Counted from the stretch's first letter, positions 11,854 through 23,784 are shown. The stretch: 64,000 nt of DNA from Bradysia coprophila (GCF_014529535.1 NC_050738.1:14090062-14154061), one strand, 5' to 3'. A program made the numbers and translations. The notes: generated by a model from the letters alone, not told the origin.

Positions 11854-14025
11854 TTACAATTTATTTTTCAGGTGAACGTCAAGAGACGGTAATACATCAT
11901 GAAACCATTTCTCCAAATACAGACATTGTTGCTTCTGAATTTCATGATACATATTTTCAATGCTTCGAAATTCTCCAGTAACTCCCAGTTCTTTTAGTCT
12001 CTCAAACGTTTTTCGACCCCATTCATATCGTACCAGCTCGTCAGCTGTTCCATGAAAGTAAAGTAGTTTTGGAAGCTGAAACTTTCTGCACGATTTCAAT
12101 TCTTCAAACAACATGGCGTCTTTGTTTAGAAATGAAGAACAAGCAAAAACAGCCGCAACATTTTGAAACAAATGATAGCCAGTGTAGATGGCTAAAGTGC
12201 CGCCCATGGAGTATCCACCTTGATAACAATTTAGATTTATTGATTCGTCTTAAATCTGGGGTTGGAAATTTTTTTTATTTTAAATTACCAACGACGATCC
12301 TTTGCAACGGAATCCCCAGTTCCACTTCCTTCTTGATTAAGTCAGCCACATAGGGGAATATATTCGAAAGTGACTTTCTGTCCTCAATTGACTCAATTTC
12401 TATAGCTTGTCGATCAAACCAAATTTTGGATGGCTAGTAGTAATTTAAAATAAAAATAAAAAACCGAAATCAATTAAAAAAAATCCCTATCAAATCGACT
12501 CATGTAAATATACATATATATCAAAAATGAATTCGTTATATTTACTCTTCCATTCAATTTTGTGTACGGTTGAATGGGCGCAGTTGGAAATATAAATTTT
12601 ATATAACTCGATTGAAAATCACGACATATCAAAAAACGAATCCATTGAAGTAAGTTTTCACCTGAATCTCCTGAAATCGATAAAAAAAAATTGTATTTCA
12701 TAAATTGAAGAGGCAATTGAAAATATAATTTCAGTTTGCTTTATTGGTAAATTCCATGTAATGCTTTTAGTAATAGAGTATTTAAAATTGCTGAAGCATT
12801 TATAAACCGTAATTGTATCAGTTCTCTATAATGCTAAAAAATTGTTACTGTTTTCATTAGTGCTTGATACCAAAACTTGCAGATGTTTAACTTAATTTTT
12901 TTTAGAAAAAACTTTATTATTTTTTACTTCGAATAGAATAGAGCCCTTGTTAGAGTTTTCCGCTTATATTTGTCATATTTATCCACCCATACAAAGATTT
13001 ATAACGATTTTACATGCTACATGCGTCGAAACCGTACTTTTCAAGTTTCATATTTTCATGTGCGCGTTGTGTCTTGTCATATTTACTTCACTTGAGAAAA
13101 TTGCGTTTTCTAGGAGACTGTTCAAATGACGTTTCTAGTGAGAAATGTGCAGTACTTTCTCTCCTGTTGTGGAGAGAAAATAGAACTTTTCACAATCAAA
13201 CTGTCACTTTGCCTATGTTTTCGAAAATGGTATGGTGAATCAATGTTTTCGTTTCGTGGAGGAAATTGGCAAAACATAACATACACGCATGAAAAACGTT
13301 GTGCTCACCTCTGGGAGAAATAGGTAAAATTTCCTATTTTCTCCCCTCGGTCCTTTGTTGTAAAAAATGTTGGATTCACCTCAGCAAAAAAATTTGGAAA
13401 TTTCATTTTATTTGTTGACAATACCTCTAAATGAAATTTCCAACTTTTCTTTCCTCTATGAAAAAAAAAGTTTGTTTCGCAAGATGTAAGTTTGTGAGAA
13501 AATGAGTATTAGCAACGCATTTCAACCAATGAATGTGTTGACGTTCATTGATTTCAACCATTAGTGCTACTCTAAATGTGTCACAAAACTGTAAGAAAAA
13601 CTGTGAAAAACCATGTCATATAAAATAGTACTCTATTTGGCAGCTATCGACTATGATCACTTTTGCGTGAAGTGCATTGACCACAATTTTTCGTCATCAT
13701 ATCAAGTTCATATCATTTCCAAGTTATGGAAATAAATAATTATTGAACCCACGATGCACTCTCGAGAAATCATGAATTCGCTAGTCTCGTTATTTTCAAT
13801 TGTATCTATCGTTACAAGTGTCAGTGTATACTATGCACATTAATAATAAACTGTAATAATAATATCAAATAATATCGCTAAACAATCTTTTAAAATAAAT
13901 ATAATTTCGATTTTCATACTTTAAAATATTAAATTACTTTTACCTGATCCGTGAAAAAAAATTACAGTTGCAGTGTGTTTTCCGCTGGGGAGAATTTCTT
14001 TGGTCAAAAGTGATTTTGCTGCCAT
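11854..14025 (-). CDS. LYPLAL1: LYPLAL1-like acyl-protein thioesterase (lysophospholipase-like 1)
   Basis: Four exons on the minus strand: 14025-13944, 12670-12546, 12433-12289 and 12218-11854, joined in frame to 238 aa (human LYPLAL1 is 237). The product is a cytosolic alpha/beta-hydrolase predicted to remove acyl groups from proteins. The N-terminus carries an oxyanion-type FFHGSGDSG. The nucleophile Ser121 lies in GYSMGG, Asp177 in HGTADE and His209 in MYHE, so the triad is complete. The segments FPTAPIQPYT and WFDR are family-typical. The gene lies head-to-head with the KIF-binding protein gene, about 1.1 kb apart. A possible acceptor just upstream of the ATG suggests an additional 5' UTR exon. 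An AATAAA overlaps the last codons (11865-11860). APT1/2 is less likely given the HGTADE and SSFLNK details. Confidence 0.88.
13008..13070 (+). repeat. Fragment of dispersed foldback repeat, within intron 1 of the LYPLAL1-like gene
   Basis: TTTTACATGCTACATGCGTC at the left end matches the start of the 5868 element almost exactly and is then followed by diverged sequence. It lies inside the 1.27-kb first coding intron of the thioesterase gene. Confidence 0.6.
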
Positions 14026-14037
14026 CAAGACGGTATT

Positions 14038-15145
14038 CTAAATAAAATAAAGCTCTGGAGTAATATGAAAAGAGGAGAGATTAGATTTCGCAATTAACCA
14101 AGCAAATTCGGTCTCTATCCATATGTTGTTTTGTTAATGATAAACAACTAATACAAGCTATAGTTGAAAAGATATGATAACGAATCTTAGTATAGGTTCT
14201 AACTACCTAACTTACGTTGCTATCAATTTTCACGTTTTATAATCTTCGTAGTTTAATTGAAATGCAATAAATTCAACAAATTATTTTCTTACTTGATTAT
14301 AATCGCAATCGGACTATGAAGTACCTTTGACTTAAGAGGTTCCGAACCGAGTCTTCAGTTTTGATACAAACCAAATACTGTGTCACCATCACGTTTCATT
14401 CGAATGAAACCTTTGTGGTTATCCTTAATAACAATAGAAATTCGAACATCGCAGTCGGCCACCATACAAATACTATGAAAAAATAAAGCCTAATCTCGGA
14501 AAAGTGATACCTTTCATTATAAATAGTGTAATCCTTCGTTTAAACATAGCTGCTTGCAAGGTTCTGAAAGAACCTTGGCTGCTTGTGCGTCACTGTTGTT
14601 GCGTAAAAGGAAAGTGAAACTATCGTGAAATTTTGTTTTGCCTTGCAGAAGTAGATTAAACGTGAAAAATCATTGTCGAATTACATAGTTCGTCTAAGGT
14701 CGAAATCAAGTAATTTACTAAATGTGAAACCAAATTCGTGATAATTAAAGTCCAAATTAAGTATATATTCATGATGTGAGTTTATGTGTTCATGTTTTGG
14801 TCTAACATAGATTTATGTATACCTAAATATGACCCACTTTTCTTCTGTTTTTGGTAGTGTGTCTAAACTGAACGCTCTGAGCCTCTTTAAATCTACGAGT
14901 GAAATTGTAAGAGTCTATTACTTCATAGGATTGATTTTTTTAAAGATGTACAACTATAAATATCTACCTTGCACAACATAAAAGCAGGTACAGTTGTCAT
15001 ATCTCTGAAACTCTGGTGAGTATCCTCGATGTTCTTGTGGGGAAAAACTTGACAGAAGACGACAGAAGTGCCAAGAAACATTAAAGTCATTCATCTTTCT
15101 GTTTTGGTAAATAACAAAATTTTCGTTGTGCAAAAAGAAGAAAAA
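14038..15145. promoter_or_regulatory. Divergent intergenic/5' UTR region between LYPLAL1-like and KIFBP
   Basis: About 1.1 kb separates the two divergent start codons, so it must hold both 5' UTRs and promoters. I see no clear TATA box or repeat. It may work as a bidirectional promoter, but that is inference from orientation only. Confidence 0.4.
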
Positions 15146-16987
15146 ATGTCAATTTCCAAGGAACAACTCTCCGATTACAAAGACAAGTATGAAGAAGCCG
15201 AAAATTTGGTTGAAGTGGACAGTAAACATGATCCTCCGACCGAACCATATCGTTCCCACTACAAAGCGATGGAAATTCTTGTGGAAATGCAACAAAATTT
15301 GAAAAATTTGCTCAATGATTTACCCGAAGATGAAAATGATGATACTCGTCGTTTGTTGCTGTATATACTAGGATTTCTCTACAAGGATACGGGTCGCATA
15401 TGTGTCTGGACACAGGAGCTCACAAATGGTGAAAAGGATTTGATGAAATGTCTGGAATTGTTGGAACCGTATAAGATGAATCAGGAATGTGTGAATGCAT
15501 ATTTGGGAGCGCTGAATCAGATCGGTGTTTTGTGGTCGAACAGAAATGATGCCACTACATCTAAAGAGTACTTAGAGAGAGCTGATAAACTTTTTAACGA
15601 ATTTAAGGCATCTAAGAAGAGTCCATTCACCATCTACGATATATTCGGATCGAAAGACGAAATCGAGCATGGAAAAGGGATGGACATGTTGGAACAGACA
15701 CACACCCTAACGCTGTACTATCTAGCGCAAATTCTCGGGGTATTGGGCGATTTACACCAATCGGCGGTGCTTTGTCATCGAACTCTACAAAGACAACTGG
15801 AATTTAACGACTATGAGCATGTTGATTGGGCGTTGAATGCAGCCACTTTGTCGCAGTACTTCTTTCAAAACGATAGACACACCGAATCTAGACATCATCT
15901 TGCCGCTGCATCGTATATCATGGGCAAATATGAGTCGCAAATGTTACAGCCTGAAATGAGTGAAGATGAACGAAGCGCCGTGCTGGAAGTATTTAATCAT
16001 AGATCTGCAGACATAAATCGATGTTGGGCAAAGTATGGTCTGAATTTGCTATTGGAGTCGCGGAATCGGTTGATGAAAGACGATGAAGATGACAGCGATA
16101 AGGACAAAATTCAGGAAGGTAAAGTTTGATGTAGATATCAAGCAGCCAGCGACAAGTTTGACGATGATTTTGTTTTAGGCATGGAAAAAGTAAGCTTAGG
16201 CGAGCAATGCAAATTTGAAAGTCTTGCTATTGGCCCATTCGAGGATGTTATTACCGATCAGTACGCTTTGATGTTTGACGATGCAAAGCCGATCTTTCTT
16301 GCAATCCAAACTTGGTTGAACAAGGCCAAAGAATATTACACCTTGGACTCGGAGGCATCAGAATATGCGAAGATTGTTCAAGACCAAGCCAGTGCATACA
16401 AATATTTAGCTTTCTACGACTTCGATGATGGTAATCGTTGTAAACTACACAAGAGACAGGCTGATTTGTTGGAAGGCCTACTCACCATGAATCCCACGTA
16501 TTACATGAACATTTGTCGCGAGGTTTGGTTCGAACTGGGCTCAACTTATTCGACCATGATGGACATCAAATTGGAAGCATTCGAAAAATTGAAAATTCAA
16601 GAAAATCCACGACCCCATGTGATCAACAAAATTAATTTACTCTGCCAGAAAAGTATCACGAAGTTTCAAGAATTCATTGACTCCTACAGCGACAAAGGTA
16701 CAAACGAATTGCGAAAGAATATTCCGGCCGATGAAATGCAACCGATTTTGTTCACTTACTTCCAAATTGGTCGATTGTATTACAAATTCATTACGCCGGA
16801 TAAGAAGTCACAGATAACGAATGTGTCCAATTGCTTGAAGTACTACACACTGTTCATGAAGACGTACGATGAGAACAAGCCGCTAGCCGAGCATTTCAAA
16901 CAGGAGTATGGTGTCTGCAGGGAAATGGTGGAATTGTTACCGCTGAAAATCATGAAACTTCGCTCGGAAGCCGAAGGCAGTGCCTAG
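15146..16987 (+). CDS. KIFBP: KIF-binding protein (KBP)
   Basis: Two exons, 15146-16118 and 16179-16987, separated by a 60-bp intron, giving 593 aa (human about 621). KBP is a TPR-like alpha-solenoid that binds the motor domains of a subset of kinesins, blocks their microtubule attachment and supports axon and mitochondrial transport. Family hallmarks are present: EPYRSHYKA near the N-terminus, ELTNGEKDLMKCLELLEPY, NQIGVLWSNRN, LYYLAQILGVLGD, CHRTLQRQLE, VDWALNAATLSQYF, then in exon 2 AFYDFDDGNRCKLHKRQADL, MNPTYYMNICREVWFELGS and a C-terminal MVELLPLKIMKLR. The reading frame is open upstream to 15068, but only via a GTG; the first ATG in a good A-rich context is 15146. AATAAA at 17047-17052 is the likely poly(A) signal. 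UBR7 follows 0.8 kb downstream on the same strand. Confidence 0.93.
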
Positions 16988-17046
16988 GATTGTACTTAGC
17001 AAACACGTGAGGGGTACTGCGTTCTCCACGTTTAATGTTACTAGAG

Positions 17047-17052
17047 AAATAA
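17047..17052 (+). terminator. Poly(A) signal AATAAA of KIFBP
   Basis: A canonical hexamer about 60 bp after the KIFBP stop codon. Confidence 0.6.
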
Positions 17053-17798
17053 ACTTTGCTTGTTCTCAATGACTTGACTTGTTGAACTTCGATATGTGAA
17101 TATTATGCTATAGGGCAGTCCGTTCTCTTCGTAGGTCACATTCACTCAAAATACTCCGGCGAAAGATCGAGCTAATGATAAATGAGATTCGGTGTTAATC
17201 CCAAATGTCTAAAACCACAACAAACTCTTTTCGTTCCCTTAAATCCAAAGGCCTGGCCACTAGAGCCGATTTATTAGATTGATTGCTGCTCAGACTCGTC
17301 TCTAGCCATTTTATCGACTCATTTAAAATTCATTTCTTAGCACTTTCAGTCTCATCTCATCCTATTTGTACCGGTAATATTTCCTACAACAAAAGTACTG
17401 TACTGTGCAGGAATGCATTGCTGCACAGAGAAAAGTGGACGTGAAATTATTGTCAATATCCTATTGTAACATAAATCTTAGGCTCTTTTAATATCACCCC
17501 ATCCAGAATGTATTCATTTTTCTGCAACTTGTACCTCTCCGACGAAATTCAAAATGTTTAAAGACCAAAACCCAGAGGTCTGTCAAATTGAGCAACTCAA
17601 TGTATCATTTTTAGATCAAATAATTTTCGCGCTATTTTCTACGTCCGAATTTATTTGACATTTGCTTGCTTGTAACGCTTGTAACACTTTTGGCATTTTC
17701 CGAATTAATTTCTGTTTTCACAAAACAGTTTTTCGCTTGATTCACTCGATTTGAATAAATTTCAATTTTGTGACCTTATCCGTTCCTAAGCCAGTGAC
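17053..17798. promoter_or_regulatory. KIFBP-UBR7 spacer, UBR7 promoter/5' UTR
   Basis: About 0.75 kb between the KIFBP poly(A) signal and the UBR7 start codon. No coding exon or repeat was recognised, so it presumably holds the UBR7 promoter. Confidence 0.4.
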
Positions 17799-19276
17799 AT
17801 GTCGGCAAGTGAAAATAATCAGGAGGGAACCAGTAAGGGTAATGGTGAAGATGAAGTGACACTTGGTGAAGTATTGAGGCAACAAAAGGAATTAGACGAT
17901 GAATACGAACAAGAATATCTTGAAGTTCTTGGAGGTTCGGATGATAAGATGTGCACATATTCTCAGGTAGGATGACAAGAAAAAAAAATTTCGTCAATTT
18001 CTACGTATACGTACGTCTTTCAAGTTATTCGTTGCAATCATTACCAATCCACCATCTGTTTAGTTCAATACGACAAAGAAATTAAATGAAATCTCTTCAT
18101 TCCAGGGCTACATCAAACGGCAAGCGTTGTATGCCTGTTTAACGTGCAATCCAGAAGCGCGAACTGATCCGACTAAACGAGCTGGCGTTTGCCTTGCTTG
18201 TTCATATAGTTGTCATGACGGCCACGATATGGTTGAACTTTACACAAAACGTAATTTCCGTTGCGACTGTGGCACTGCAAAGATTTTGGCTGTTCGATGC
18301 AAATTCGATACGGTGAAACTGGATCAAAATGACAAAAACGTTTACAATCAGAATTTCTCGGGGCTTTACTGTACATGCCATCGACCATATCCAGGTCAGT
18401 TCTCCAACCAGTCATTGCTTAACAGAATTTTTGAAATTTTTCATTCTTTTTGCAGATGCCGAGGACTCGATCGAAGATGAAATGATACAGTGTGTCTTGT
18501 GTGAAGACTGGTTCCATTCCCGACATTTGCAGGCAGCAGTACCTGCGTCGAACTCATTCGCTGAAATGATTTGCGGTGACTGTATGTCAAAACATGATGT
18601 TATTCATCACTACGTTGGCATGAGCATTACCAAGGTTGACGATTCCGTATTGGACACAACAGTCGATCCAGATGTTTCTCTCAATACGACAGAACAGAAT
18701 GACACTACAATGGATGACAGTCACAAGGAAGGCGAAGAGGGAAAAGTTGAGGAACTGTTGAAAGACGAAATCAATCAAAGTATCATGAACATTATCGAGA
18801 TAAACAAAAGCAACATCGAAACAAGTGACACACTGGACCAAGAGCCACCGGCGAAGAGACAAAAAATTGGAACGGATACAACAGTGGCAAAATGTACGAA
18901 ACCATTGCTAGTTGGCGAGAAACTACCAGGTGCCACATTTTGGCCGAACGATTGGCGAAAAAGTATTTGCTCTTGCGAGAAATGCATAACGGAGCTAAAA
19001 GAACAAAAAATCGAATTTCTGGTCGACCTGGAAGATACTGTGCTGAGTTATCAGGAAAAAGGATTGGCCAAAGTTCACGAAACGACAGAGGACCGAGCAA
19101 TGAGAGCATTTTCACAAATCGACCGACAACAGCAAATTAACGTACTAACCGGGTACAATAAGTTAAAGGAAAATTTGAAAGAATTTTTACATTCGTATGC
19201 GGTCAGCGATGTAACTGTTACCATAGACGATGTTAATCGTTTCTTTCGCACGATGAACGAAAAAGATGGAAAGTAA
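17799..19276 (+). CDS. UBR7: UBR7, UBR-box/PHD-finger E3 ubiquitin ligase
   Basis: Three exons, 17799-17966, 18106-18394 and 18456-19276, give 425 aa, the same length I know for human UBR7. An acidic N-terminus leads to a UBR-type zinc finger from about residue 55 (CTYSQGYIKRQALYAC, then CLACSYSCHDGHD, FRCDCG). A PHD-type finger follows (CTCHRPYP, MIQCVLCEDWFHSRHL, ICGDC) at about residues 145-200. After a low-complexity acidic linker comes the conserved FWPNDWRKSICSCEKC segment and a C-terminal helical domain with a YNKLKENLKEFL run. UBR7 is a chromatin-associated ligase reported to act on histone H2B; the canonical UBR-box degron specificity is uncertain for this member. AATAAA at 19321-19326 is a likely poly(A) signal. 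Confidence 0.94.
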
Positions 19277-19320
19277 AATTCGATCTTTCTGATTTGATTG
19301 GGGGCGTATCTCATAATATG

Positions 19321-19326
19321 AATAAA
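19321..19326 (+). terminator. Poly(A) signal AATAAA of UBR7
   Basis: A canonical hexamer 45 bp after the UBR7 stop codon. Confidence 0.55.
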
Positions 19327-19599
19327 TCATCTAAATTACTATCACTGAATGTTTCATTGTTTCGATATTTAACAATCATTAGCGCAATAAATCCAGCCAT
19401 CAGTGTGGAAGACTACTGGGCTGGCTCTTCGAATATGATGTTTGAAAAGTAGTTCTTTCCATCATCTTACAAAATACAATTCATCACTAAAACATGGAGT
19501 GAACGACTTTAAATTAACGTTGTGTTTACCTCGGGAAGAAAGTTGGAAACTGAATTTTCTCGGGTGACTTGCAATTTCCAAGTTTTCTTCCATCGTTAA

Positions 19600-20181
19600 G
19601 AGTGATATCGCCAAATCTTCAGGTGATTGGGAAACAAGCGGTCTCCGATTTTAATGAGTGATCGACAGAAGGAAAAAATCTACATTTTGGCACCAACTTT
19701 TTTTTTCAAGACTTCTGTAGGCTTGCAGCCCAAAAGTACTGGGTTCATTTATATGTGCAACGATAGTGGGTGAGACCAGCTACAACACCCCATACTCAGC
19801 TCCGTGGTACATTGAAGCTGCAGAAAAGGCGGACTCTCCGAACATTCACTATATTTCTAGTCATAACTCTAGTGGATCAACTAGCACCAAGCGGTGAGCA
19901 TATTCCACCTGTAGGTCTTTTCAAGGCCGACAATCGTACAACATTACAACAATTTAAAATAATTTTTTCTTGAGTGATTGCCGAAAAACTGTTTTCGGTA
20001 CCCTCTGACATGTCTTCACTTTTGAGCGCTTTTCAAAGAAAACAACTTTTTTAAAGAAAAAGTGAAAGACACGTGTTTCCTAGAATTGAAAGACGAATCC
20101 AACGAGCTATCACTCATTAAAATCGGAGACCGCTTGTTTCCAAAGTTAAAAAAATCACCTGAAGATTTGGCGATATCACTC
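19600..20181. mobile_element. TTAA-flanked MITE, 582 bp
   Basis: The left end GAGTGATATCGCCAAATCTT and its reverse complement at the right end open inverted repeats of about 65-75 bp, which also share AAACAAGCGGTCTCCGA and TTTTAATGAGTGAT. TTAA stands at both borders (19596-19599 and 20182-20185), as for a piggyBac-type TTAA duplication, although the ends are not the usual CCC-starting piggyBac termini. There is no transposase frame, so it is non-autonomous. It lies between UBR7 and MED29. Confidence 0.7.
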
Positions 20182-20280
20182 TTAAATAAATAATTCTAAT
20201 TATAAAAAGATCTCAAAATAGTACCTTTTAGTCACAGGACACAATTGTTAGCGTAAATAGTCCTTACTTTTTCAATTGTA

Positions 20281-20960
20281 GTGAGTCCATTCATAGTCAT
20301 TCATTCTTTGAAAAAATTCATCCATGAAAGGCATGAGGCGATGGTCGAGTCGAGCAGAATAATTTTCCAGAAGAGATTGCTGGGAAATTGCAACAGCAAT
20401 TCGATGCAGCATTGGGAGAGAAATATGCAGTTATCGTCGACGATAAAAAGCGATTGGAAAAAGAGATTCAAGGTCATAACAATGAAATGGTCCAGCTATT
20501 CGAGCTATCCCAGCTATTCGACAAAATAACAGAGAAACTAGCCTTTACCAATCAAACCCTCAATTCAGTTATCGCCAAATCGACCTCTGTGAGTATTCAA
20601 TCGATTCGACTTATTGTGGCCGACGTGCCGGTTCTCGCATCCACAATCTGAAATCGACACATCAGCTGCTCGAATTAGCATTGTGCGACGTGTGGCAGTA
20701 ACTCGATTGACCTAATTGGAAACCCAGGAAGAGTTTATGGTGGATTTTTTGTTGGATTTCAAGAATAGATTGGAAGAAGAGATTGGTCATCTTAACAATC
20801 AGGTCACCCTATTGATAAATACGATAAGTAATAGCGATTCTAGACAAAACACTTCAGTAATAACCAGATTGGAAAATAATTTGAAGGATCAAGAAGAGGA
20901 ATTTCACCACTCGTCTTCTGACCGACTCAAATTTATTAGGTGAGAAAGGGTGCACATAGC
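20281..20960 (+). pseudogene. Decayed coiled-coil protein fragment
   Basis: Two open pieces, about 20388-20651 and 20716-20943, encode charged helical sequence rich in Glu, Lys, Leu and Gln, such as EKYAVIVDDKKRLEKEIQGH and FKNRLEEEIGHLNNQVTLL. They look like neighbouring parts of one coiled-coil protein broken by frameshift and stop. I cannot name the parent family, and no full set of exons is visible. It may alternatively be two exons of a poorly conserved gene. Confidence 0.35.
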
Positions 20961-21584
20961 TGTCGAGAGTTTGTGTCTGATAGCCAATCATACTCAGTTT
21001 TAGGCAACGAGGTTGTTGTGTGTCAAAGAGACGTATTGAAAAGAAGATTAATTGACGTTTCAGCTCCAAAAGCGATGAGAAAAGGCTACGGTACTCAATA
21101 GGTCTGTAACGTCATGTATAAATGGAAACGAATCCTCACTTTATAAGGTAAGTGTACCGCAACCTGTTCCCATTGTAAATAAAAAATTTCAACTTTTTGT
21201 TAAGGATGTTCACGTGCATATTAACGTCAACTCAAATAGTGCAAACTATCTATTTGCAGAGCTTTCCAACTCAATTTTTTCCTTTCCAAAAAAAATGGTT
21301 AATTACTCATCGCACTAAAAAATTTGGACAATGTAAGATCTCTATACTGGTTTCTTTGACTTCACTAAATTCCAAGAAATTTGTCCTCACTACGGAATTT
21401 CTTTCTCACTTCACACGTCTACTTGTTTTCTCGAAAGTGCTCGAACTTGTTTTCTCTTGCCAGAACAACAAAATGTCTACGGTTGACATTCTTTTGCAAT
21501 TTATTTGGTTAAGTATTGTCACTAGGCCGTTTCTTTTACTTTCTAAAGTCGTCGAAAGTAGTGCTTGAAACGTGAAAAGTAGTA

Positions 21585-21785
21585 AATGTAGGGAAATATG
21601 AGTTGAACGAACGAGCGAAAATTATGAGCGAACGACGGTAAAATGTGGTCGAATGCAGGAAAATATGAGTGAATGAACGGTAAATGTGAGCGAATGATTG
21701 GAAAATATAAGCGAATGAATGGAGCGAACCACGGGAAAATATGAGCGAATGAATGGAGAAAATGAGCGAATGGTGGGACCTCCGT
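21585..21785. repeat. Minisatellite of GAAAATATGAGCGAATGA-type units
   Basis: Units of about 20-28 bp with consensus near GGAAAATATGAGCGAATGA are repeated about eight times with indels. A minus-strand frame rich in Phe, Ser and His (SLIFSIHSLIFS) is just the translation of this array. Confidence 0.7.
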
Positions 21786-22034
21786 GTTTTCGGCACACGT
21801 AAATAAAATTGAACTAAAATTGAATAAAATTCGAGTAAATGATTTAGCGCGATTCCGCTGAAAATCAGTTAAATTAATATTTTTAATTAATTAATCAGCC
21901 AACGAACTCATGAGCAAAGATTTTGAAACCGAAAAATTGAAATCCTTGAAACCTTATCAAACAATCGTTGTTGGAAATTATCTGCCATCGACGTATTAAT
22001 CAAAACTAAAGTTCTACCACACTTGGACTAAATT

Positions 22035-22940
22035 TTATTCGTTTTTTACCACAGTTGCTGCACAGATCAACGTATCATGAATGTCTTTAGCATACCTGAA
22101 ATAGGAAAAAAAATCAGACAAGAAGTTTCAACCGGAAAGTAATTATTCGACTTCTGTTTGGAGGAGACTAACTTCCACCAAAAAACAATTTCGACAAAAT
22201 CTCGAAACAGAAGGAAAACAACTTTTCAGCAAACTTACGCTATCTGTGTTCGAACCAAAGACAAATACTGCGAATAGGAAATGGGTCCATCTGTCGGTGG
22301 CATTATCGGTTCAATTCGAGTGGAAGCTACTGGTACAGGCAGATAACGTTGGGATGACGAACCTTGTTGCATACATTGAATGGCAGTTTTCTATCAAACG
22401 GTAAAGATTTTCATGTTATCGACAATTCAAGAATGATTTGCTGAATGTTCCGTTACCAAGTGCAATTCGATTTGATCGCAAATGGAATAAAATTCTTCCA
22501 AATTTTTATCGAACCGCGGTGGCGGGTTGTTATTATCAACGCCCTTCCTAAAGAGTAAAAAATAAATTATCGATCGCTAGCCTCAAGCTGATTCAATTGA
22601 AAACTAACAAGTTTCCATTGTCCGTCATGTTATTATGTTGAACCAGTTGAGCGGCCTGTTTCAGCGTTGTCTGTAATAAGTCTGCAAGTTAGTACTGAGG
22701 AAGGAAGCACACATCAGAAGCATCTTTTACCGATAAAGAATCGCGTAATGGAACCATTAAACTTTTGACTTTGGAAATGTTGTCAGTCGGTTGTGGTTGT
22801 CCAGGCATGGCTCCTGGATTTTGTTGCTGACTCATCATACCTGGCATTTGTTGCGGAGACGAAGCCATCATGCTACCTGGAGATATGCCGACCATAGGCA
22901 TTCCACCGACACCGACACCAGGCTGTGGACCGTGATTCAT
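22035..22940 (-). CDS. MED29: Mediator complex subunit 29 (intersex)
   Basis: Five minus-strand exons: 22940-22731, 22670-22609, 22547-22457, 22390-22239 and 22095-22035, joined in frame to 191 aa (Drosophila intersex is about 188). The N-terminus is Gly/Met/Pro/Gln-rich and of low complexity, followed by DNISKVKSLMVPLRDSL, then LKQAAQLVQHNN, PPPRFDKNLEEFYSICDQIE, TAIQCMQQ, GPISYSQYLSLVRTQI and the C-terminal AKDIHDTLICAA, all in the family order. MED29 is part of the Mediator tail/upper module linking transcription factors to Pol II; in Drosophila, intersex acts with Doublesex in female differentiation. The TAA stop lies inside an AATAAA (22039-22034). All introns are under 150 bp. Confidence 0.93.
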
Positions 22941-23092
22941 TGTTTTGCGAATATCTCGTCGGTACGTGATGGAGGAGTGTATCTATCGTTCAACTTTTTT
23001 TTGTTTTTTGTTATTGTAAAATGTCAAATGCTTTTTTTTCCCTCTGCTTAAATGGTAGAGAGCATCTCTTGTTCCATATGTACAGGGCGACG

Positions 23093-23179
23093 ATTCTCGT
23101 AACTGCAAATATTCGTAACTTGACAGTTGTGTCTATAAAATCCCATAAGAACGGTCAAGTTACGAACGTGTATGAGAAT
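23093..23179. repeat. Short imperfect inverted repeat
   Basis: 23093-23128 and 23150-23179 are reverse complements with a 6-nt indel; the shared core is TTCGTAACTTGAC. It probably represents a small MITE just upstream of MED29. Confidence 0.5.
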
Positions 23180-23345
23180 TGGGGCCTTGATCAGAATAAG
23201 TCAAAAGAGCCAATGTGTTCTGAAAGTGTTGAGGAATTTCGAGCCGCGTCATCCACAATAACCCACAAAGTGATATTTTCCTTATACAAAATGTGTCATT
23301 CTAACAATTATTGTGAATGACTAGGCGCGAAATTCCTAGTAGCCG

Positions 23346-23784
23346 TTCTGAAAGAACAGATAGAATAGTACGATGAAAGAGAAAGAAATATTTTGACAAG
23401 TACCCCAAGGCAACTTATAATAAACTGGTCTTCGGTCTTCTCTCTCTCAACGTAACACGTTGAAAGAGAAAGCAATATTTTGACGAGTACCCCAAGGCAA
23501 GTTAAATTAACTAGTCTTCGTAGCCGTTGCGAAGCAATAGACTGTTATGATCAGAGCGATAAATCCGAAGACTAGTTATTATAACTTGCCTTGAGGTACT
23601 TGTCAAAGTATTTACTTCTCCTTCAACGTGGTCCGTTGAGAGCAAGAGGACCGAAGACCAGTTTATTATAACTTGCCGTGGGGTACTTGTCAAAATATCT
23701 CTTTCTCTTTCATCATAACACTCTATTTGTGTGTACACCGCATTCGTGATCAACTCAGAGTTGTCTTAACCTGTTCTTTCAGAA
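23346..23784. mobile_element. Foldback element, about 439 bp, with duplicated arms
   Basis: The ends TTCTGAAAGAACAG and CTGTTCTTTCAGAA are exact reverse complements. The left arm contains two direct copies of a segment with TATTTTGACRAGTACCCCAA and GGCAA. The right arm contains the complementary segment twice (CTTGCC, then GGTACTTGTCAAA). The whole element can fold into a long imperfect hairpin around about 23525-23565. It has no coding potential. No clear target duplication was found. Confidence 0.7.

Noticed and set aside
15068..15145. N-terminal 26-codon extension of KIFBP
   Set aside because: The extension opens with GTG, not ATG, and its sequence does not resemble the family N-terminus; ATG at 15146 is the better start.
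18587..19314. Several minus-strand frames under UBR7
   Set aside because: They are shadows of the UBR7 coding exon.
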